The notes under the pieces are model-generated. The model was given only the letters and a program-made list of their open reading frames with translations, was not told the DNA's origin and made no database searches. From NCBI RefSeq assembly GCF_001675165.1, contig NZ_LROS01000077.1:1-64000 (forward strand): a stretch of 64,000 bases of DNA, given 5' to 3'. Origin of the DNA: Clostridium ragsdalei P11 (GTDB taxonomy: Bacteria; Bacillota; Clostridia; Clostridiales; Clostridiaceae). This document shows, piece after piece, positions 10,275-20,232 of the stretch (position 1 is the first letter of the stretch; every line of letters begins with the position of its first letter). A program made the translations under genes and the position numbers.

Positions 10275-10490
10275 ATAGAGTTTCTAGTTTGAAAGTTAAC
10301 TTGTAATCCGGATATTTTACTGTTAATTGATAAAATATAATTAAAAATTAAGAGTTAAGAATTAATAGTTATGGATGATTTTCTTCAGCTAACACTTCAG
10401 AAAATCTTCATTCACTATTCATTATTAATTCTTAACTTAAAGATATGCTTGCACACAAGTTGTCTTTAAGTTGTAAATTCTATAGATGAA
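10275..10490. repeat. Composite repeat: family R palindrome inside family P end remnants
   Basis: The outer ends (TAGAGTTTCTAGTTTGAAAG at 10276; GCTTGCACACAAGTTG...TTTAAGTTG near 10448) match family P ends. Inside, 10344-10441 is a family R palindrome whose arms include AGTTAAGAATTAATAG and TATTAATTCTTAACT. It separates carA from carB, so the two may be transcribed through it or carB may depend on read-through. Confidence 0.6.
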
Positions 10491-10538
10491 AATTATGAAT
10501 TGTGAATTGTGCATTGAGTAGAAGGGAGATAGGTTTTT

Positions 10539-13500
10539 ATGCCTTTAAATAAAAATATTAAAAAAATATTAGTAATAGGATCTGGCCCTATAATTATAGG
10601 TCAGGCAGCAGAGTTTGATTATTCTGGAACTCAGGCTTGTGAATCTCTTAGGGAAGAGGGGTTAGAAGTTGTACTTATAAATAGTAATCCGGCAACTATA
10701 ATGACAGATAGGGAGGTTGCGGATAAAGTTTATATTGAACCTCTTACGGTTGAATTTGTAGAAAAAGTTATAAAAAAAGAAAGACCTGACAGTCTTTTAG
10801 CAGGTATGGGTGGACAGACTGCATTAAATTTGACAGTGGAATTATATGAAAAGAAAATACTTGAAAAATATAACGTGAATATAATAGGTACCGCAATAGA
10901 AGCTATAAAAAAAGGTGAAGATAGAGAACTTTTTAGAGATACTATGAATAAAATAAATCAGCCTGTTGTGGAAAGTGAAATAATAACGGATATGGAAAGC
11001 GGTAAAAAATTTGCAAACAGAATAGGTTATCCTGTTATAGTAAGGCCTGCTTATACCTTAGGTGGAACAGGCGGCGGAATAGCTGAAAATGAAGAACAGC
11101 TGGAGACCATACTGGAATCGGGACTAGAACTTAGTTCCATAGGTCAAGTACTTCTTGAAAGAAGTATAAAAGGCTGGAAGGAAATCGAATATGAAGTTAT
11201 GAGAGACAGCTTTGGAAACTGTATAACTGTATGTAATATGGAAAATGTAGATCCTGTTGGAATTCATACAGGAGACAGTATAGTAGTAGCCCCTAGCCAG
11301 ACATTATCTGATAAGGAATATCAAATGCTTAGAACTGCTTCTATTAATATAATAAATGAGGTTGGAATAGAAGGCGGATGCAATGTTCAGCTGGCACTTA
11401 ATCCAAAATCTTTTGAATATGCAGTTATAGAGATAAATCCAAGGGTAAGTCGTTCTTCAGCTTTGGCATCAAAGGCTACTGGATATCCTATTGCAAAGGT
11501 TGCAGCTAAAATAGCTCTTGGATATGGCCTAGATGAAATAAAAAATGCAGTTACTAAAAAGACTTATGCTTGTTTCGAGCCATCTCTTGACTATGTAGTA
11601 GTAAAAATTCCTAAGTGGCCTTTTGACAAATTCCACAATGCAGATAGGGAACTTGGCACAAAAATGATGGCTACAGGTGAAATAATGGCAATAGGTAGTA
11701 ACTTTGAAGCTGCATTTTTAAAAGGTGTGAGATCTCTTGAAATAGGGGCTTATTCCTTGGAGTATAAAAAATTTAAAGACTTCACCATGAAAGAACTTAA
11801 AGAAAGAATAGCATATCCTGATGATGAAAGAATATTTGCAATGGCAGAAATGATTAGGAGAAAATATAGAATTGAAAAATTAGCTGAGATTACAGGAATA
11901 GATATATTCTTTATAAAGAAATTTCAGTGGATAATAGATGAAGAAGAAAAATTAAAGTCCAGTGATATTTCCAATATGGATAAAGAGTGGCTAACTTTGC
12001 TTAAGAAAAAGGGATTTTCAGATAAGGGAATAGCAGATATGCTCCGAGTATCTCCAGAAGAAGTATATAAGCTTAGAAATATATGGAGTATAACTCCTGC
12101 TTATAAAATGGTAGATACCTGTGGGGGAGAATTTGAAGCCCTATCACCTTATTATTATTCTACTTATGAACAATATGACGAAGTTGAGGTTTCAGATAAA
12201 AAGAAAGTTATTGTAATAGGCTCAGGACCTATAAGAATAGGCCAGGGAATAGAATTTGACTATGCTTCTGTTCACTGTATAAAGACTCTTAGAAAGTTAA
12301 ATATAGAAACTATTATAGTAAACAACAATCCTGAAACTGTAAGTACAGATTTTGATATTTCAGATAAATTGTATTTTGAACCTATAACTGAAGAAGATGT
12401 ACTAAGCATAATAGATAAGGAAAAACCTTATGGTGTAATACTTCAATTTGGTGGAGAAACTGCCATAAAATTAGCAGAATTTTTAAAGGAAAAAAATATA
12501 GTTACTTTGGGTACAACAGCGGATCAGATAGATGAGGCAGAAGACAGAGAAAAGTTTGATGATCTTTTGGAAAGACTAAATATAAGCAGACCTAAGGGAA
12601 AAGGTGTTTGGTCTGTAGAAGAAGGATTGGAAGAAGCAAGAAGATTAGAATTCCCTGTACTTGTAAGGCCGTCCTATGTACTTGGTGGTCAAGGAATGGA
12701 AATAACTTACGATGATAAAGAACTTACTTACTACTTATCCATGGCTTTTAAGAAAGATAGGAAAAATCCTATATTAATAGATAAGTATCTGATGGGAAGA
12801 GAAATAGAAGTAGATGCAATTTGTGATGGAGAAGATGTGCTTATACCTGGAATTATGGAGCATCTTGAAAGGGCTGGTATACACTCTGGTGATAGTATAA
12901 CTATGTATCCTAGTCAGAATATAAGTGATGAAATGAAGAAAAAAATATTAGATTATACCGAAAAACTTGCAACTGGAATCGGAATAAAAGGTATGATTAA
13001 CATTCAGTTTATAGAGTATAAGGGAAATCTGTATGTAATAGAAGTAAATCCAAGGGCTTCAAGGACAGTTCCATATATAAGCAAGGTGAGCGGTGTACCT
13101 ATAGTTGATATTGCAACTAGAGTAACTTTGGGTGAAAAACTAAAGAATATTGGGTATGGAGTTGGAATTTCAAAAGAACCCAATATAGTGGCAGTTAAGG
13201 TGCCTGTATTTTCTACACAGAAACTTCCAAATGTAGAAGTATCACTTGGACCTGAAATGAGATCAACTGGAGAAGTACTAGGTGTTTCAAATACTCTTAC
13301 AGGAGCACTTTATAAAGGATTTTTAGCTGCAGGAATGTTTTCTAATATGAAAAACGGAGTAATGCTTGCTACTATAGGAGATCATGATAAACAAGAATTT
13401 TTACCTATAGCTAAAGAGATTTACAAGATGGGAATAAAATTTATGGCTACTCGAAATACGGCAAAACTTTTAAGAGATAATGGAATTGAAGTTAAAGAAG

Positions 13501-13745
13501 TTAGAAAGATGAATGAAGAAAATCCTAATATAATAGATGTTATAAAAAATGAAGAGGTGGATTTAGTCATAAATACACCAACTAAAGGGAATGATTCTAG
13601 AAGAGATGGATTTCATATAAGAAGAACAGCCGTAGAGAGAAACATTCAAGTAATAACTTCTTTAGATACATTTAGAGCTATGACCTATGTCAAATCAGAA
13701 GATGTAGATAGTGATGAATTAGATGTATTTTCAGAGTATAAGTAA
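10539..13745 (+). CDS. carB: Carbamoyl-phosphate synthase large subunit
   Basis: A full-length CarB of 1068 residues. It has two homologous halves, each with a pre-ATP-grasp domain ([19 protein letters not shown] and [19 protein letters not shown]) and an ATP-grasp domain ([12 protein letters not shown] and [12 protein letters not shown]). A C-terminal MGS-like regulatory domain starts near residue 935 ([16 protein letters not shown]). It uses two ATP, bicarbonate and ammonia to make carbamoyl phosphate. The start ATG follows GAAGGGAGAT. No defect is seen. Confidence 0.97.
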   Translation: MPLNKNIKKILVIGSGPIIIGQAAEFDYSGTQACESLREEGLEVVLINSNPATIMTDREVADKVYIEPLTVEFVEKVIKKERPDSLLAGMGGQTALNLTVELYEKKILEKYNVNIIGTAIEAIKKGEDRELFRDTMNKINQPVVESEIITDMESGKKFANRIGYPVIVRPAYTLGGTGGGIAENEEQLETILESGLELSSIGQVLLERSIKGWKEIEYEVMRDSFGNCITVCNMENVDPVGIHTGDSIVVAPSQTLSDKEYQMLRTASINIINEVGIEGGCNVQLALNPKSFEYAVIEINPRVSRSSALASKATGYPIAKVAAKIALGYGLDEIKNAVTKKTYACFEPSLDYVVVKIPKWPFDKFHNADRELGTKMMATGEIMAIGSNFEAAFLKGVRSLEIGAYSLEYKKFKDFTMKELKERIAYPDDERIFAMAEMIRRKYRIEKLAEITGIDIFFIKKFQWIIDEEEKLKSSDISNMDKEWLTLLKKKGFSDKGIADMLRVSPEEVYKLRNIWSITPAYKMVDTCGGEFEALSPYYYSTYEQYDEVEVSDKKKVIVIGSGPIRIGQGIEFDYASVHCIKTLRKLNIETIIVNNNPETVSTDFDISDKLYFEPITEEDVLSIIDKEKPYGVILQFGGETAIKLAEFLKEKNIVTLGTTADQIDEAEDREKFDDLLERLNISRPKGKGVWSVEEGLEEARRLEFPVLVRPSYVLGGQGMEITYDDKELTYYLSMAFKKDRKNPILIDKYLMGREIEVDAICDGEDVLIPGIMEHLERAGIHSGDSITMYPSQNISDEMKKKILDYTEKLATGIGIKGMINIQFIEYKGNLYVIEVNPRASRTVPYISKVSGVPIVDIATRVTLGEKLKNIGYGVGISKEPNIVAVKVPVFSTQKLPNVEVSLGPEMRSTGEVLGVSNTLTGALYKGFLAAGMFSNMKNGVMLATIGDHDKQEFLPIAKEIYKMGIKFMATRNTAKLLRDNGIEVKEVRKMNEENPNIIDVIKNEEVDLVINTPTKGNDSRRDGFHIRRTAVERNIQVITSLDTFRAMTYVKSEDVDSDELDVFSEYK

Positions 13746-13755
13746 AAATACAATC

Positions 13756-13809
13756 AGGTGCCAGGCACCATGGTGGGACATTTATGCTCCACTATGGTGC
13801 CTGGCACCT
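13756..13809. repeat. GGTGCC-type palindromic repeat (copy 1)
   Basis: A 54-bp imperfect palindrome bounded by AGGTGCCAGGCACC and GGTGCCTGGCACCT. This core resembles REP-like repeats that are widespread in Firmicutes and often linked to REP-associated transposases. It lies just after carB. Its central part is inverted relative to copy 2 at 15004. Confidence 0.8.
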
Positions 13810-13835
13810 AAAATAATAATGAAAGGTTTGTAATT

Positions 13836-15005
13836 ATGAGTGATATAAAGGAACTTACAGAAAAGTATTACCCTGAAATAGTTGAGATAAGAAGATATTT
13901 TCATAAATATCCAGAGTTAAGCAAAAAAGAATTTGCTACTCAAAAGAAAATCATTGAAGTACTTGAGGGTTTGGACTTAGACATTAGAAAGGCTGCTGGT
14001 ACAGGAGTTATTGCTGAATTAAAAGGTGAAAAACCAGGTAAAATTATAGCAATTCGAGCAGATATGGATGCACTTGCCATAGAAGATGAATGTGGAAAGC
14101 CTTATCAATCACAAAATAAGGGTGCATGTCATGCTTGTGGCCATGACGGACATATTGCTATGCTTTTGGGAGTTATAAAAGTACTTAGTAATCTTCGTCA
14201 TGAGATAAAGGGAACTGTAAGATTCATATTTCAACCTAGTGAAGAAGAAGTAGCTGATGGATCAGGGGCAGCGGCAATTATAGCTGATGGTGGACTAAAA
14301 GATGTAGATGCCATTATAGGAGCACATCTATGGCAGCCTGTTAAATTTGGGACAGTAGGAATATCTGCTGGTCCCATGATGGCAGCAAGTGATGAATTTA
14401 CAATAATTATTGAAGGAAAAGCAGGGCATGCTTCCATGCCACATCAAACTATAGATTCTATATTAACAGCATCCCAAATAGTGGTGGCATTGAATACAAT
14501 TGTTGGAAGAGATGTAGACCCAATGAAGCAAGCTGTTGTGTCTGTTGGTGTATTTAACTCGGGACATGTTTACAATTCAGTAGCAGGAAGAGCTGAACTA
14601 AAGGGAACCATAAGGTCTCTTGATGAAAATGTACGAGAAAAAGTATTTGGCCATATAAAAAAGATTGTAGAGGATGTATGTGATATGGCAGGTGCAAAAT
14701 GCAAAATTGAGAGAGATAGATGTACTTACGTTCTTGCAAATGATCCTAAAGTTACCAGTGTAGTATTGGAAGCAGGTAAAGAGATGGTTGGACATAAAGC
14801 TCATGCTATAGAGCCTTTTATGAGCAGTGAAGATTTTTCTTACTATTTGCAAAAGATTTCCGGATGCTTCATCTTTGTAGGTGTAGGTAATCCTGAAAAA
14901 GGTATTATATACCCTCAGCATCATCCTAAGTATGATATAGACGAGAGAGCCATGGCCTACGGAGTAGAAGTCATGAGCAATGCTGCATTGAAATTACTAA
15001 ATTAG
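13836..15005 (+). CDS. M20 family amidohydrolase (hippurate / N-acyl amino acid hydrolase type)
   Basis: A 389-residue M20D metallopeptidase. Metal-ligand motifs are CHACGHDGH (98-106) and the following PSEEE; the dimerisation domain lies in the middle and a metal His in QHHPKYDI is near the C-terminus. Such enzymes remove acyl groups from N-acyl amino acids or aminobenzoyl conjugates; the substrate cannot be told here. The start ATG follows GAAAGG. The gene stands alone between two inverted 54-bp GGTGCC repeats, and its TAG stop shares bases with the second repeat. Confidence 0.92.
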   Translation: MSDIKELTEKYYPEIVEIRRYFHKYPELSKKEFATQKKIIEVLEGLDLDIRKAAGTGVIAELKGEKPGKIIAIRADMDALAIEDECGKPYQSQNKGACHACGHDGHIAMLLGVIKVLSNLRHEIKGTVRFIFQPSEEEVADGSGAAAIIADGGLKDVDAIIGAHLWQPVKFGTVGISAGPMMAASDEFTIIIEGKAGHASMPHQTIDSILTASQIVVALNTIVGRDVDPMKQAVVSVGVFNSGHVYNSVAGRAELKGTIRSLDENVREKVFGHIKKIVEDVCDMAGAKCKIERDRCTYVLANDPKVTSVVLEAGKEMVGHKAHAIEPFMSSEDFSYYLQKISGCFIFVGVGNPEKGIIYPQHHPKYDIDERAMAYGVEVMSNAALKLLN

Positions 15006-15057
15006 GTGCCAGGTACCATGATGGAACATAAATGTCCCACTATGGTGCCTGGCACCT
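15004..15057. repeat. GGTGCC-type palindromic repeat (copy 2, inverted)
   Basis: It begins AGGTGCCAGGTACC and ends GGTGCCTGGCACCT. Its centre (CATAAATGTCCCAC) matches the reverse complement of copy 1, so the two copies bracket the M20 gene as inverted repeats. The last two bases of the M20 stop codon belong to the repeat. Confidence 0.8.
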
Positions 15058-15069
15058 ATAATATTGATA

Positions 15070-17013
15070 TCAATTTTTCCGTTTTATATTTATCTTATAT
15101 TCCTTCATTTTTCTCCACAAGGTTGTTCTACTGCATCCTAAAGTTTCTGCAGTTTTTCCTATCTCTAAGTTATTCGTCATTAAGGTTTTTATAATATTAT
15201 TTTTTTCAAATGTAGTCAAATCAAAATCATTTTGATCATGCTTATCTAGTTTGTCTATTTTGGTGTGTTGTCTAATTAATTCATTAATTAGATCATCGAT
15301 TTTATTTTTCCTGTTTTCCTCATTGGATACAACAAATAATCTTTCAACAAAACTTTTTAGTTCTCTAACATTTCCATGCCAATCATAATTAGTTAATTTG
15401 CTGAAAATTGAGTTGAAATCTATTTTAATGTTTGATTTATTTTCATAGTTCAATTCATTTAAAATATTATTAGCTATCTCAATAATATCATCTTTTCTAT
15501 TACGTAATGGAGGAATTGTAAGATTAAGTACGTTAAGTCTATAATATAAATCTTCACGAAATCTATGTTCTTTTATTTCATTAAATAAGTTTTTATTTGT
15601 TGCTGCAATAAATCTGATATTAATTGGTATTATGCTTTCTCCTCCAATTCTGCGAATTTCATTTTCTTGTAAAGCTCTCAAAAGTTTTACTTGAATTTCC
15701 ATAGGCATTTCTCCTACTTCATCAAGGAATAAAGTACCTCCATTAGCTAGCTCAAATACACCCTGCTTTCCACCTTTTATTGCTCCTGTGAAAGAACCTT
15801 CCTCATATCCAAAAAGTTCAGATTCAAGTATGTTTTTTGATAGCGCAGAACAATTAATTGCTACGAATGGTCCCTCTTTCCGAGGGCTTGTATTATGTAT
15901 GCTTTGAGCAAATAGCTCTTTACCAGTTCCAGTTTCACCAGTAATTAGTATTGTAAATTTTGAAAGAGAATAATTATATGCTATTTTTTTAATTTTTTTT
16001 ATCTGCTCTGAACTGCCAATTATATCATCAAAATTGTGTTTAGCTACAAATCCTTTTTTATGTAATTGTACTCTTGCTTTTCGTTCACTTTTTTGTAAGG
16101 ATTTTATTTCTTGAAATGTTGCTACTACTCCTTTTATCTGTTGATCAACAATTATTGGTATTCGGTTAGTTGAAACCATTGTACCATTAATATTCATTAT
16201 CTCATCTGTTTCTTTTATGCCTGATTTAGTTACATCATGTAACCTGGTATTATGAATTACTTCTTTTATATCCTTTCCAATACAATATTTTGAATCTGAC
16301 TTTACTATTTTTTCAGCTAGACTATTTAAAATCTCAATTTTACCTGTAGTATCAACTGCGATAATAGCATCATGAGTATAGTTAAATATAGTTTTATATC
16401 GTTCCATCTTTAATTTTAATTTTTCTTGTATTATGTGTTCCCTATTTTTCACTTTTAATGGTTGTTCTGCTACCTCTATTGCTTTTTTTACAGATGTTGG
16501 GGAACTCTCAACAACGATATGATTTAGCCCATATTTTCTTGCAAAGTATTCTGTAGAAGTTCCCCCTATTCCTAAAACAATGTTTTTTGCCATTGCATTC
16601 TTTATACATATTTCACAATCTTTAAAAGTATTAAATGTATAATAATCTGCATCAATGTTTAATAAATAACACATAGTTTTTACGTCATTAGATATTTCTG
16701 AATATGAAAAAAAAGCTATTTTACCTTTAACTTTTATGACTTTCTCCATAATTGGAATATAGTCAGATAATGTTGTATCTATGTTAACGGTGGGTATATC
16801 TAGGTCTTGTTTTAATATTTCTGTTGTACCTTTTCTGCTGATTATTATTCTAGCTCCCTTAGATATTAATTCTTTAGAAAACTCAAGTGCCTCGTCTAAC
16901 TTTTTGATAAATACATCAATTTTTTTATTATTACTATTTATAATTTTATTAGCTAATTTAACTAATTCTTTGGATGGAGATATTAAACATATAGGTGTTA
17001 CTTGCTCTTGCAT
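15070..17013 (-). CDS. Sigma-54-dependent transcriptional activator, PrpR-like
   Basis: About 647 residues. Order: an N-terminal PrpR-type sensor domain (about 1-180), a PAS domain (about 190-300), and an AAA+ sigma-54 domain with Walker A GETGTGKE and the GAFTGA-type loop seen as GSFTGA. A Fis-type HTH ends the protein ([18 protein letters not shown]). An upstream in-frame ATG would add 28 hydrophobic residues; I prefer the ATG at 17011-17013 (MQEQVTPI) behind GGAAGGAA. It is divergent from the lyase, which has a -24/-12 promoter, and very probably activates it in response to a short-chain acid related to propionate or malate. Confidence 0.92.
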   Translation of the reverse strand: MQEQVTPICLISPSKELVKLANKIINSNNKKIDVFIKKLDEALEFSKELISKGARIIISRKGTTEILKQDLDIPTVNIDTTLSDYIPIMEKVIKVKGKIAFFSYSEISNDVKTMCYLLNIDADYYTFNTFKDCEICIKNAMAKNIVLGIGGTSTEYFARKYGLNHIVVESSPTSVKKAIEVAEQPLKVKNREHIIQEKLKLKMERYKTIFNYTHDAIIAVDTTGKIEILNSLAEKIVKSDSKYCIGKDIKEVIHNTRLHDVTKSGIKETDEIMNINGTMVSTNRIPIIVDQQIKGVVATFQEIKSLQKSERKARVQLHKKGFVAKHNFDDIIGSSEQIKKIKKIAYNYSLSKFTILITGETGTGKELFAQSIHNTSPRKEGPFVAINCSALSKNILESELFGYEEGSFTGAIKGGKQGVFELANGGTLFLDEVGEMPMEIQVKLLRALQENEIRRIGGESIIPINIRFIAATNKNLFNEIKEHRFREDLYYRLNVLNLTIPPLRNRKDDIIEIANNILNELNYENKSNIKIDFNSIFSKLTNYDWHGNVRELKSFVERLFVVSNEENRKNKIDDLINELIRQHTKIDKLDKHDQNDFDLTTFEKNNIIKTLMTNNLEIGKTAETLGCSRTTLWRKMKEYKINIKRKN

Positions 17014-17179
17014 CTTAACAAATTCCTTCCTAATAGTTTTTATTATCATTAAAATAATCTTTAGTAGCACATATTTATGGATAAATCTAAAAAACAATTT
17101 TATTAAATTCTTCTATTCACATTTATTATACTGCAAATGCATTTAAAAATGGCATATTTGAAAGTAATGTAATTCACAC

Positions 17180-17229
17180 TGTTTCATAATGTTTTACTTT
17201 CATAAAACGATATGAAACAATATGAAACA
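17180..17229. promoter_or_regulatory. Probable upstream activator sites for the PrpR-like protein
   Basis: A cluster of four TTTCAT/ATGAAA half-sites: TGTTTCAT (17180), TTTCAT (17198), ATGAAACA (17212) and ATGAAACA (17222). They lie about 120-170 bases upstream of the -24/-12 promoter, a normal distance for a sigma-54 enhancer. Assignment to the neighbouring activator is inference. Confidence 0.6.
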
Positions 17230-17281
17230 ATACGTAAATATATTAAATATATTAAGATAATATTTAATATATTTACGTATT
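17229..17281. repeat. Perfect 22-bp inverted repeat between enhancer and promoter
   Basis: Arms at 17229-17250 and 17260-17281 (start AATACGTAAATATATTAAAT) are perfectly complementary around a 9-base loop. It is entirely AT-rich apart from one CG in each arm. It could extrude as a cruciform, bend DNA for looping, or bind a dimeric protein. Confidence 0.8.
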
Positions 17282-17348
17282 ATCTTAATATTGGCAGAGT
17301 GCAAAATGTAAGCTTTTTTTAATTTATATTTGAGAATATTATAAAACT

Positions 17349-17364
17349 TGGCATAGAATTTGCT
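17349..17364 (+). promoter_or_regulatory. Sigma-54 (-24/-12) promoter
   Basis: TGGCAT-AGAAT-TTGCT: the GG and GC pairs are 12 bases apart as required. It lies about 70 bases before the lyase start. Confidence 0.88.
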
Positions 17365-17432
17365 CTAATCAATAGTAATACTAATTAGCCGGCATTAGTT
17401 ATCAAATAAAAATTATGAAGGGATGGGTACAA

Positions 17433-18329
17433 ATGAAAAATATGCCTAAACAATTACGTGAAAGATTAAAGGAGAAAGAAATACTTGTTGCTCCAGGAGC
17501 TTATGATCCTCTAACAGCAAAAATTATTGAAAGAGAAGGTTTTGAAGCAGTTTATATGACAGGCTATGGAACATCTGCAAGTATACTTGGAAGACCAGAT
17601 GTTGGATTATTAACTATGAGTGAAATGGTACGTCGTGCAGCAAATATTGTTGAGAGAATAAATATACCTCTTATTGCTGATGCAGATACAGGATATGGCA
17701 ATGCCGTTAATGTTATGAGAACTGTTCGTGAATACGAGAAGGCAGGGGTTTCTTGTATCCAATTAGAAGATCAGGTTGCACCAAAAAAATGCGGACATAT
17801 GCTAGGAAGAGAAATTATTTCACAAAACGAAATGGTTGGAAAAATTAAAGCCGCATGTGATGCAAGACAAAATCCTGATTTAATGATTATGGCAAGAACA
17901 GATGCACGTACTAATTTTGGATTAGAAGAAGCTATTAAAAGAGGAAAGGCCTACGAAGAAGCAGGGGCAGATATTTTATTTATAGAATCTGTTGAATCTG
18001 AAGATGAAATGAAAACAGTTACAAGTAGTTTTAATGTTCCTGTATTAGCTAATATGCTGGAACACGGAAGAAGTCCGTTACTTTCTGCAAGTCAGCTTGA
18101 AAAGATAGGATATGATTTAACAATATTTTGTGTATCATCAACCTATGTTATTGCAAAGGCAGTAACCGATTTAATGAGACACTTAAAGAAAACAGGTACA
18201 ACAAGTGACTATTTTGATAAAATGATAACATTTGAGGAGTTCAATAGATTAATAGGGTTACCAGAAATTCGTGAAATAGAAGAGAAATATTCAACAGGAA
18301 GAAGTGCAGTATTTCCTAAAGGTAACTAA
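17433..18329 (+). CDS. Isocitrate lyase/PEP mutase superfamily lyase (methylisocitrate or dimethylmalate lyase-like)
   Basis: About 298 residues with the superfamily signature KKCGH and the Mg-binding ADADTGYGN. The overall pattern (VAPGAYDPLTAKIIEREGF, MTGYGTSASILGRPD) fits methylisocitrate lyase PrpB and 2,3-dimethylmalate lyase. It probably splits a 2-methyl-branched malate or citrate to pyruvate plus a second acid. No prpC or prpD lies nearby, which argues against a standard methylcitrate cycle. I chose the ATG at 17433 behind AAGGGATGG; an ATG 18 bases earlier has no SD. The gene is driven by the sigma-54 promoter and followed by a carrier gene. Confidence 0.88.
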   Translation: MKNMPKQLRERLKEKEILVAPGAYDPLTAKIIEREGFEAVYMTGYGTSASILGRPDVGLLTMSEMVRRAANIVERINIPLIADADTGYGNAVNVMRTVREYEKAGVSCIQLEDQVAPKKCGHMLGREIISQNEMVGKIKAACDARQNPDLMIMARTDARTNFGLEEAIKRGKAYEEAGADILFIESVESEDEMKTVTSSFNVPVLANMLEHGRSPLLSASQLEKIGYDLTIFCVSSTYVIAKAVTDLMRHLKKTGTTSDYFDKMITFEEFNRLIGLPEIREIEEKYSTGRSAVFPKGN

Positions 18330-18389
18330 CTAAACTTTGGCAGAAGGAGAGTTAAATCTTATCAATGATTTGTTTATTTTAAAGGAAAT

Positions 18390-18475
18390 TGATGTATTGT
18401 TATCTGATGATTTCAACATCAGATAACAATACATCAGTAAAAATAAGTACTGACCATTTTTTACTGTAGTTTTTA
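18390..18475 (+). promoter_or_regulatory. Strong hairpin pair between lyase and MFS genes
   Basis: A perfect 20-bp stem with a 7-base loop (18390-18409 / 18417-18436, arm start TGATGTATTGTTATCTGATG) is followed by CAGTAAAAA...TTTTTTACTG and TTTTTATT, a terminator-like second hairpin. The pair may lower or condition read-through from the lyase into the carrier gene, or protect the upstream mRNA end. Confidence 0.6.
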
Positions 18476-18527
18476 TTTCCTACTAATATAAATTTTGTAT
18501 TAATATCATATTAAGGAGGTTCTTTAA

Positions 18528-19811
18528 ATGCAAACGAATACATGTAAACGAATTCAAAATAATAATGGATATTACAAATATTCTTGGGCTATACTTATTA
18601 TTATGATTTGTGCCTATTTTGTGGACATGTTTATGAGATATAATATTCCAACGGTTATACCAACGCTTATGAAGACATATAAATGGGATGCAGCCACTGT
18701 TGGGTGGGTGGATTCATCATATTTATGGGCTTATGCGCTAATGCAAATGCCTTGGGCGTACATAAGTGAGAGATGGCTTGGTGCACGTTGGACAATAACT
18801 GTTGGTACCGGGTTAATTGTTTTTTCAAGCATTGTTTTCGCATTTAATATTTCTAATCTTGGTGTTGGTATTGTTGCACGTGCACTAATTGGTGCTGGTG
18901 CTGCTGCAATTTGGGTTCCTGCAAATCCAATGCTTGCAAGGTGGTTTGCACCATCTCATCGAGGATTGCAAACAGGAATACTTGGAATAGGCGGAACTTT
19001 AGGTACCTTTGTTGGAGGAGCATGTATGCCAGCCTTACTCTCTAGTTTTTGCTTTTTTGGATTGCCAAATATTCAAAGTGGATTTTTACTTTCTGCCCTT
19101 CCAGGACTTTTAATACTTTTTATCGTCCCCAATATAATTAAAAATAGGCCAGAGGAAATTGGTTTGGTCTCACTTGATAATCAGACTAAAACAAAACAAA
19201 CTGATAATGAACCAACTATTGGATATATCATGAAGCATTCCCCATACCCATATATAATGGGTATAGTTTATGCTGGATTTCTTGGAACACAATATTTTGT
19301 CTTTACATGGTTTGCAACGTATTTAGGAAAGGTTTATATGGTTAACGTTAAATCAGCAGCACTTTTATGGGCACTTTCTGCAACATTACCATCTGTTATT
19401 AGTCAGCCATTAAGTGGAATGATATCTGATAAAATTGGCCATAAGAAAGCAACATCAGCAGCATTACTTCTTGCAGCAACATTTTCATTAGTATTTGTTT
19501 TCATTGCTTCAATGGGAAATAGATTGCCACTAGCTGTTACGATGACTGTCATGGTTTTATTTGCGCTATTTGTTAATATGTGGGTCCTAGCTTGGCCATT
19601 TACGACTATGATGTTTCCTACAAAAGCTGGAGCTGTAGTAGGAGGATTTATGAATACTGTAGCTCAATTGGTTGGTGCTGCAGCACCAGTAATTTCTGGT
19701 TACATTATAAGGGGAACTAATTCTTATGTTGGAGTATTTGCATTAGGTGCAGTTTGTGCTTTAAGTGGTTTTATAGCATCATTATTTCTTAAAGAACATC
19801 GAGTGGTGTAA
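18528..19811 (+). CDS. MFS transporter, anion:cation symporter (ACS) type
   Basis: A 427-residue, 12-helix MFS protein. The N-terminal WAILIIMICAYFVDMFMRYNIPTVIP and the loop SERWLGARWT fit the ACS family that takes up organic acids such as hexuronates, galactonate or phthalate-like acids. The start ATG follows TAAGGAGG. Because it follows the lyase in the PrpR-like locus, the likely role is import of the acid that the lyase cleaves. No separate promoter is obvious. Confidence 0.88.
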   Translation: MQTNTCKRIQNNNGYYKYSWAILIIMICAYFVDMFMRYNIPTVIPTLMKTYKWDAATVGWVDSSYLWAYALMQMPWAYISERWLGARWTITVGTGLIVFSSIVFAFNISNLGVGIVARALIGAGAAAIWVPANPMLARWFAPSHRGLQTGILGIGGTLGTFVGGACMPALLSSFCFFGLPNIQSGFLLSALPGLLILFIVPNIIKNRPEEIGLVSLDNQTKTKQTDNEPTIGYIMKHSPYPYIMGIVYAGFLGTQYFVFTWFATYLGKVYMVNVKSAALLWALSATLPSVISQPLSGMISDKIGHKKATSAALLLAATFSLVFVFIASMGNRLPLAVTMTVMVLFALFVNMWVLAWPFTTMMFPTKAGAVVGGFMNTVAQLVGAAAPVISGYIIRGTNSYVGVFALGAVCALSGFIASLFLKEHRVV

Positions 19812-20006
19812 TGTGAAATAGTGTTTTCAATATCCCTATGATAATTCGTTAATATGCAATATAAAACAAACATTCTTTAATGTTGTCACATTAAAATATC
19901 TAATAAACTGAAGGTTGTAAAAAATATTTAGAGTATAAGTTGATTTTTCGTTTATAGACTCTATGATTTGTAGTTATTTTAATTCAAATTTTACCTTATA
20001 CATGAA

Positions 20007-20192
20007 ATATACTAACAAAATTGAAATTACATTTAAAAACTTTTATAAATAAGTCTTAGCTTGGTATTTTAGAAAACCTTAGGTACTTAGATGTGTTTGA
20101 GGTACGAGTTTATCTAAGTACCTTTAGGTTTTCAAAATACCAAGCTTTAGACTTATTAAAAGTTTTTAGTGTAATGAAATTTGTTAGTATAT
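20007..20192. repeat. Family P palindrome, type B (P1)
   Basis: A long imperfect palindrome with ends ATATACTAAC / GTTAGTATAT, inner stem CTTAGAT / ATCTAAG, and loop TTTGAGGTACGAGTTT. It lies between the convergent MFS and histidine kinase genes. Just upstream, 19912-19965 carries a half of a type A end (GTATAAGTTGATTTTT). No T-run terminator is present. It accounts for most of the 421-base gap. Confidence 0.8.
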
Positions 20193-20232
20193 GGCTGTTA
20201 TAAGTAAACTTTCTACTTAGAAACTCTATATT

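Noticed and set aside
17014-17097. Longer N-terminus of the PrpR-like protein as a membrane segment
   Set aside because: The upstream ATG has no SD, and the SD plus the start of the conserved domain fit the ATG at 17013.
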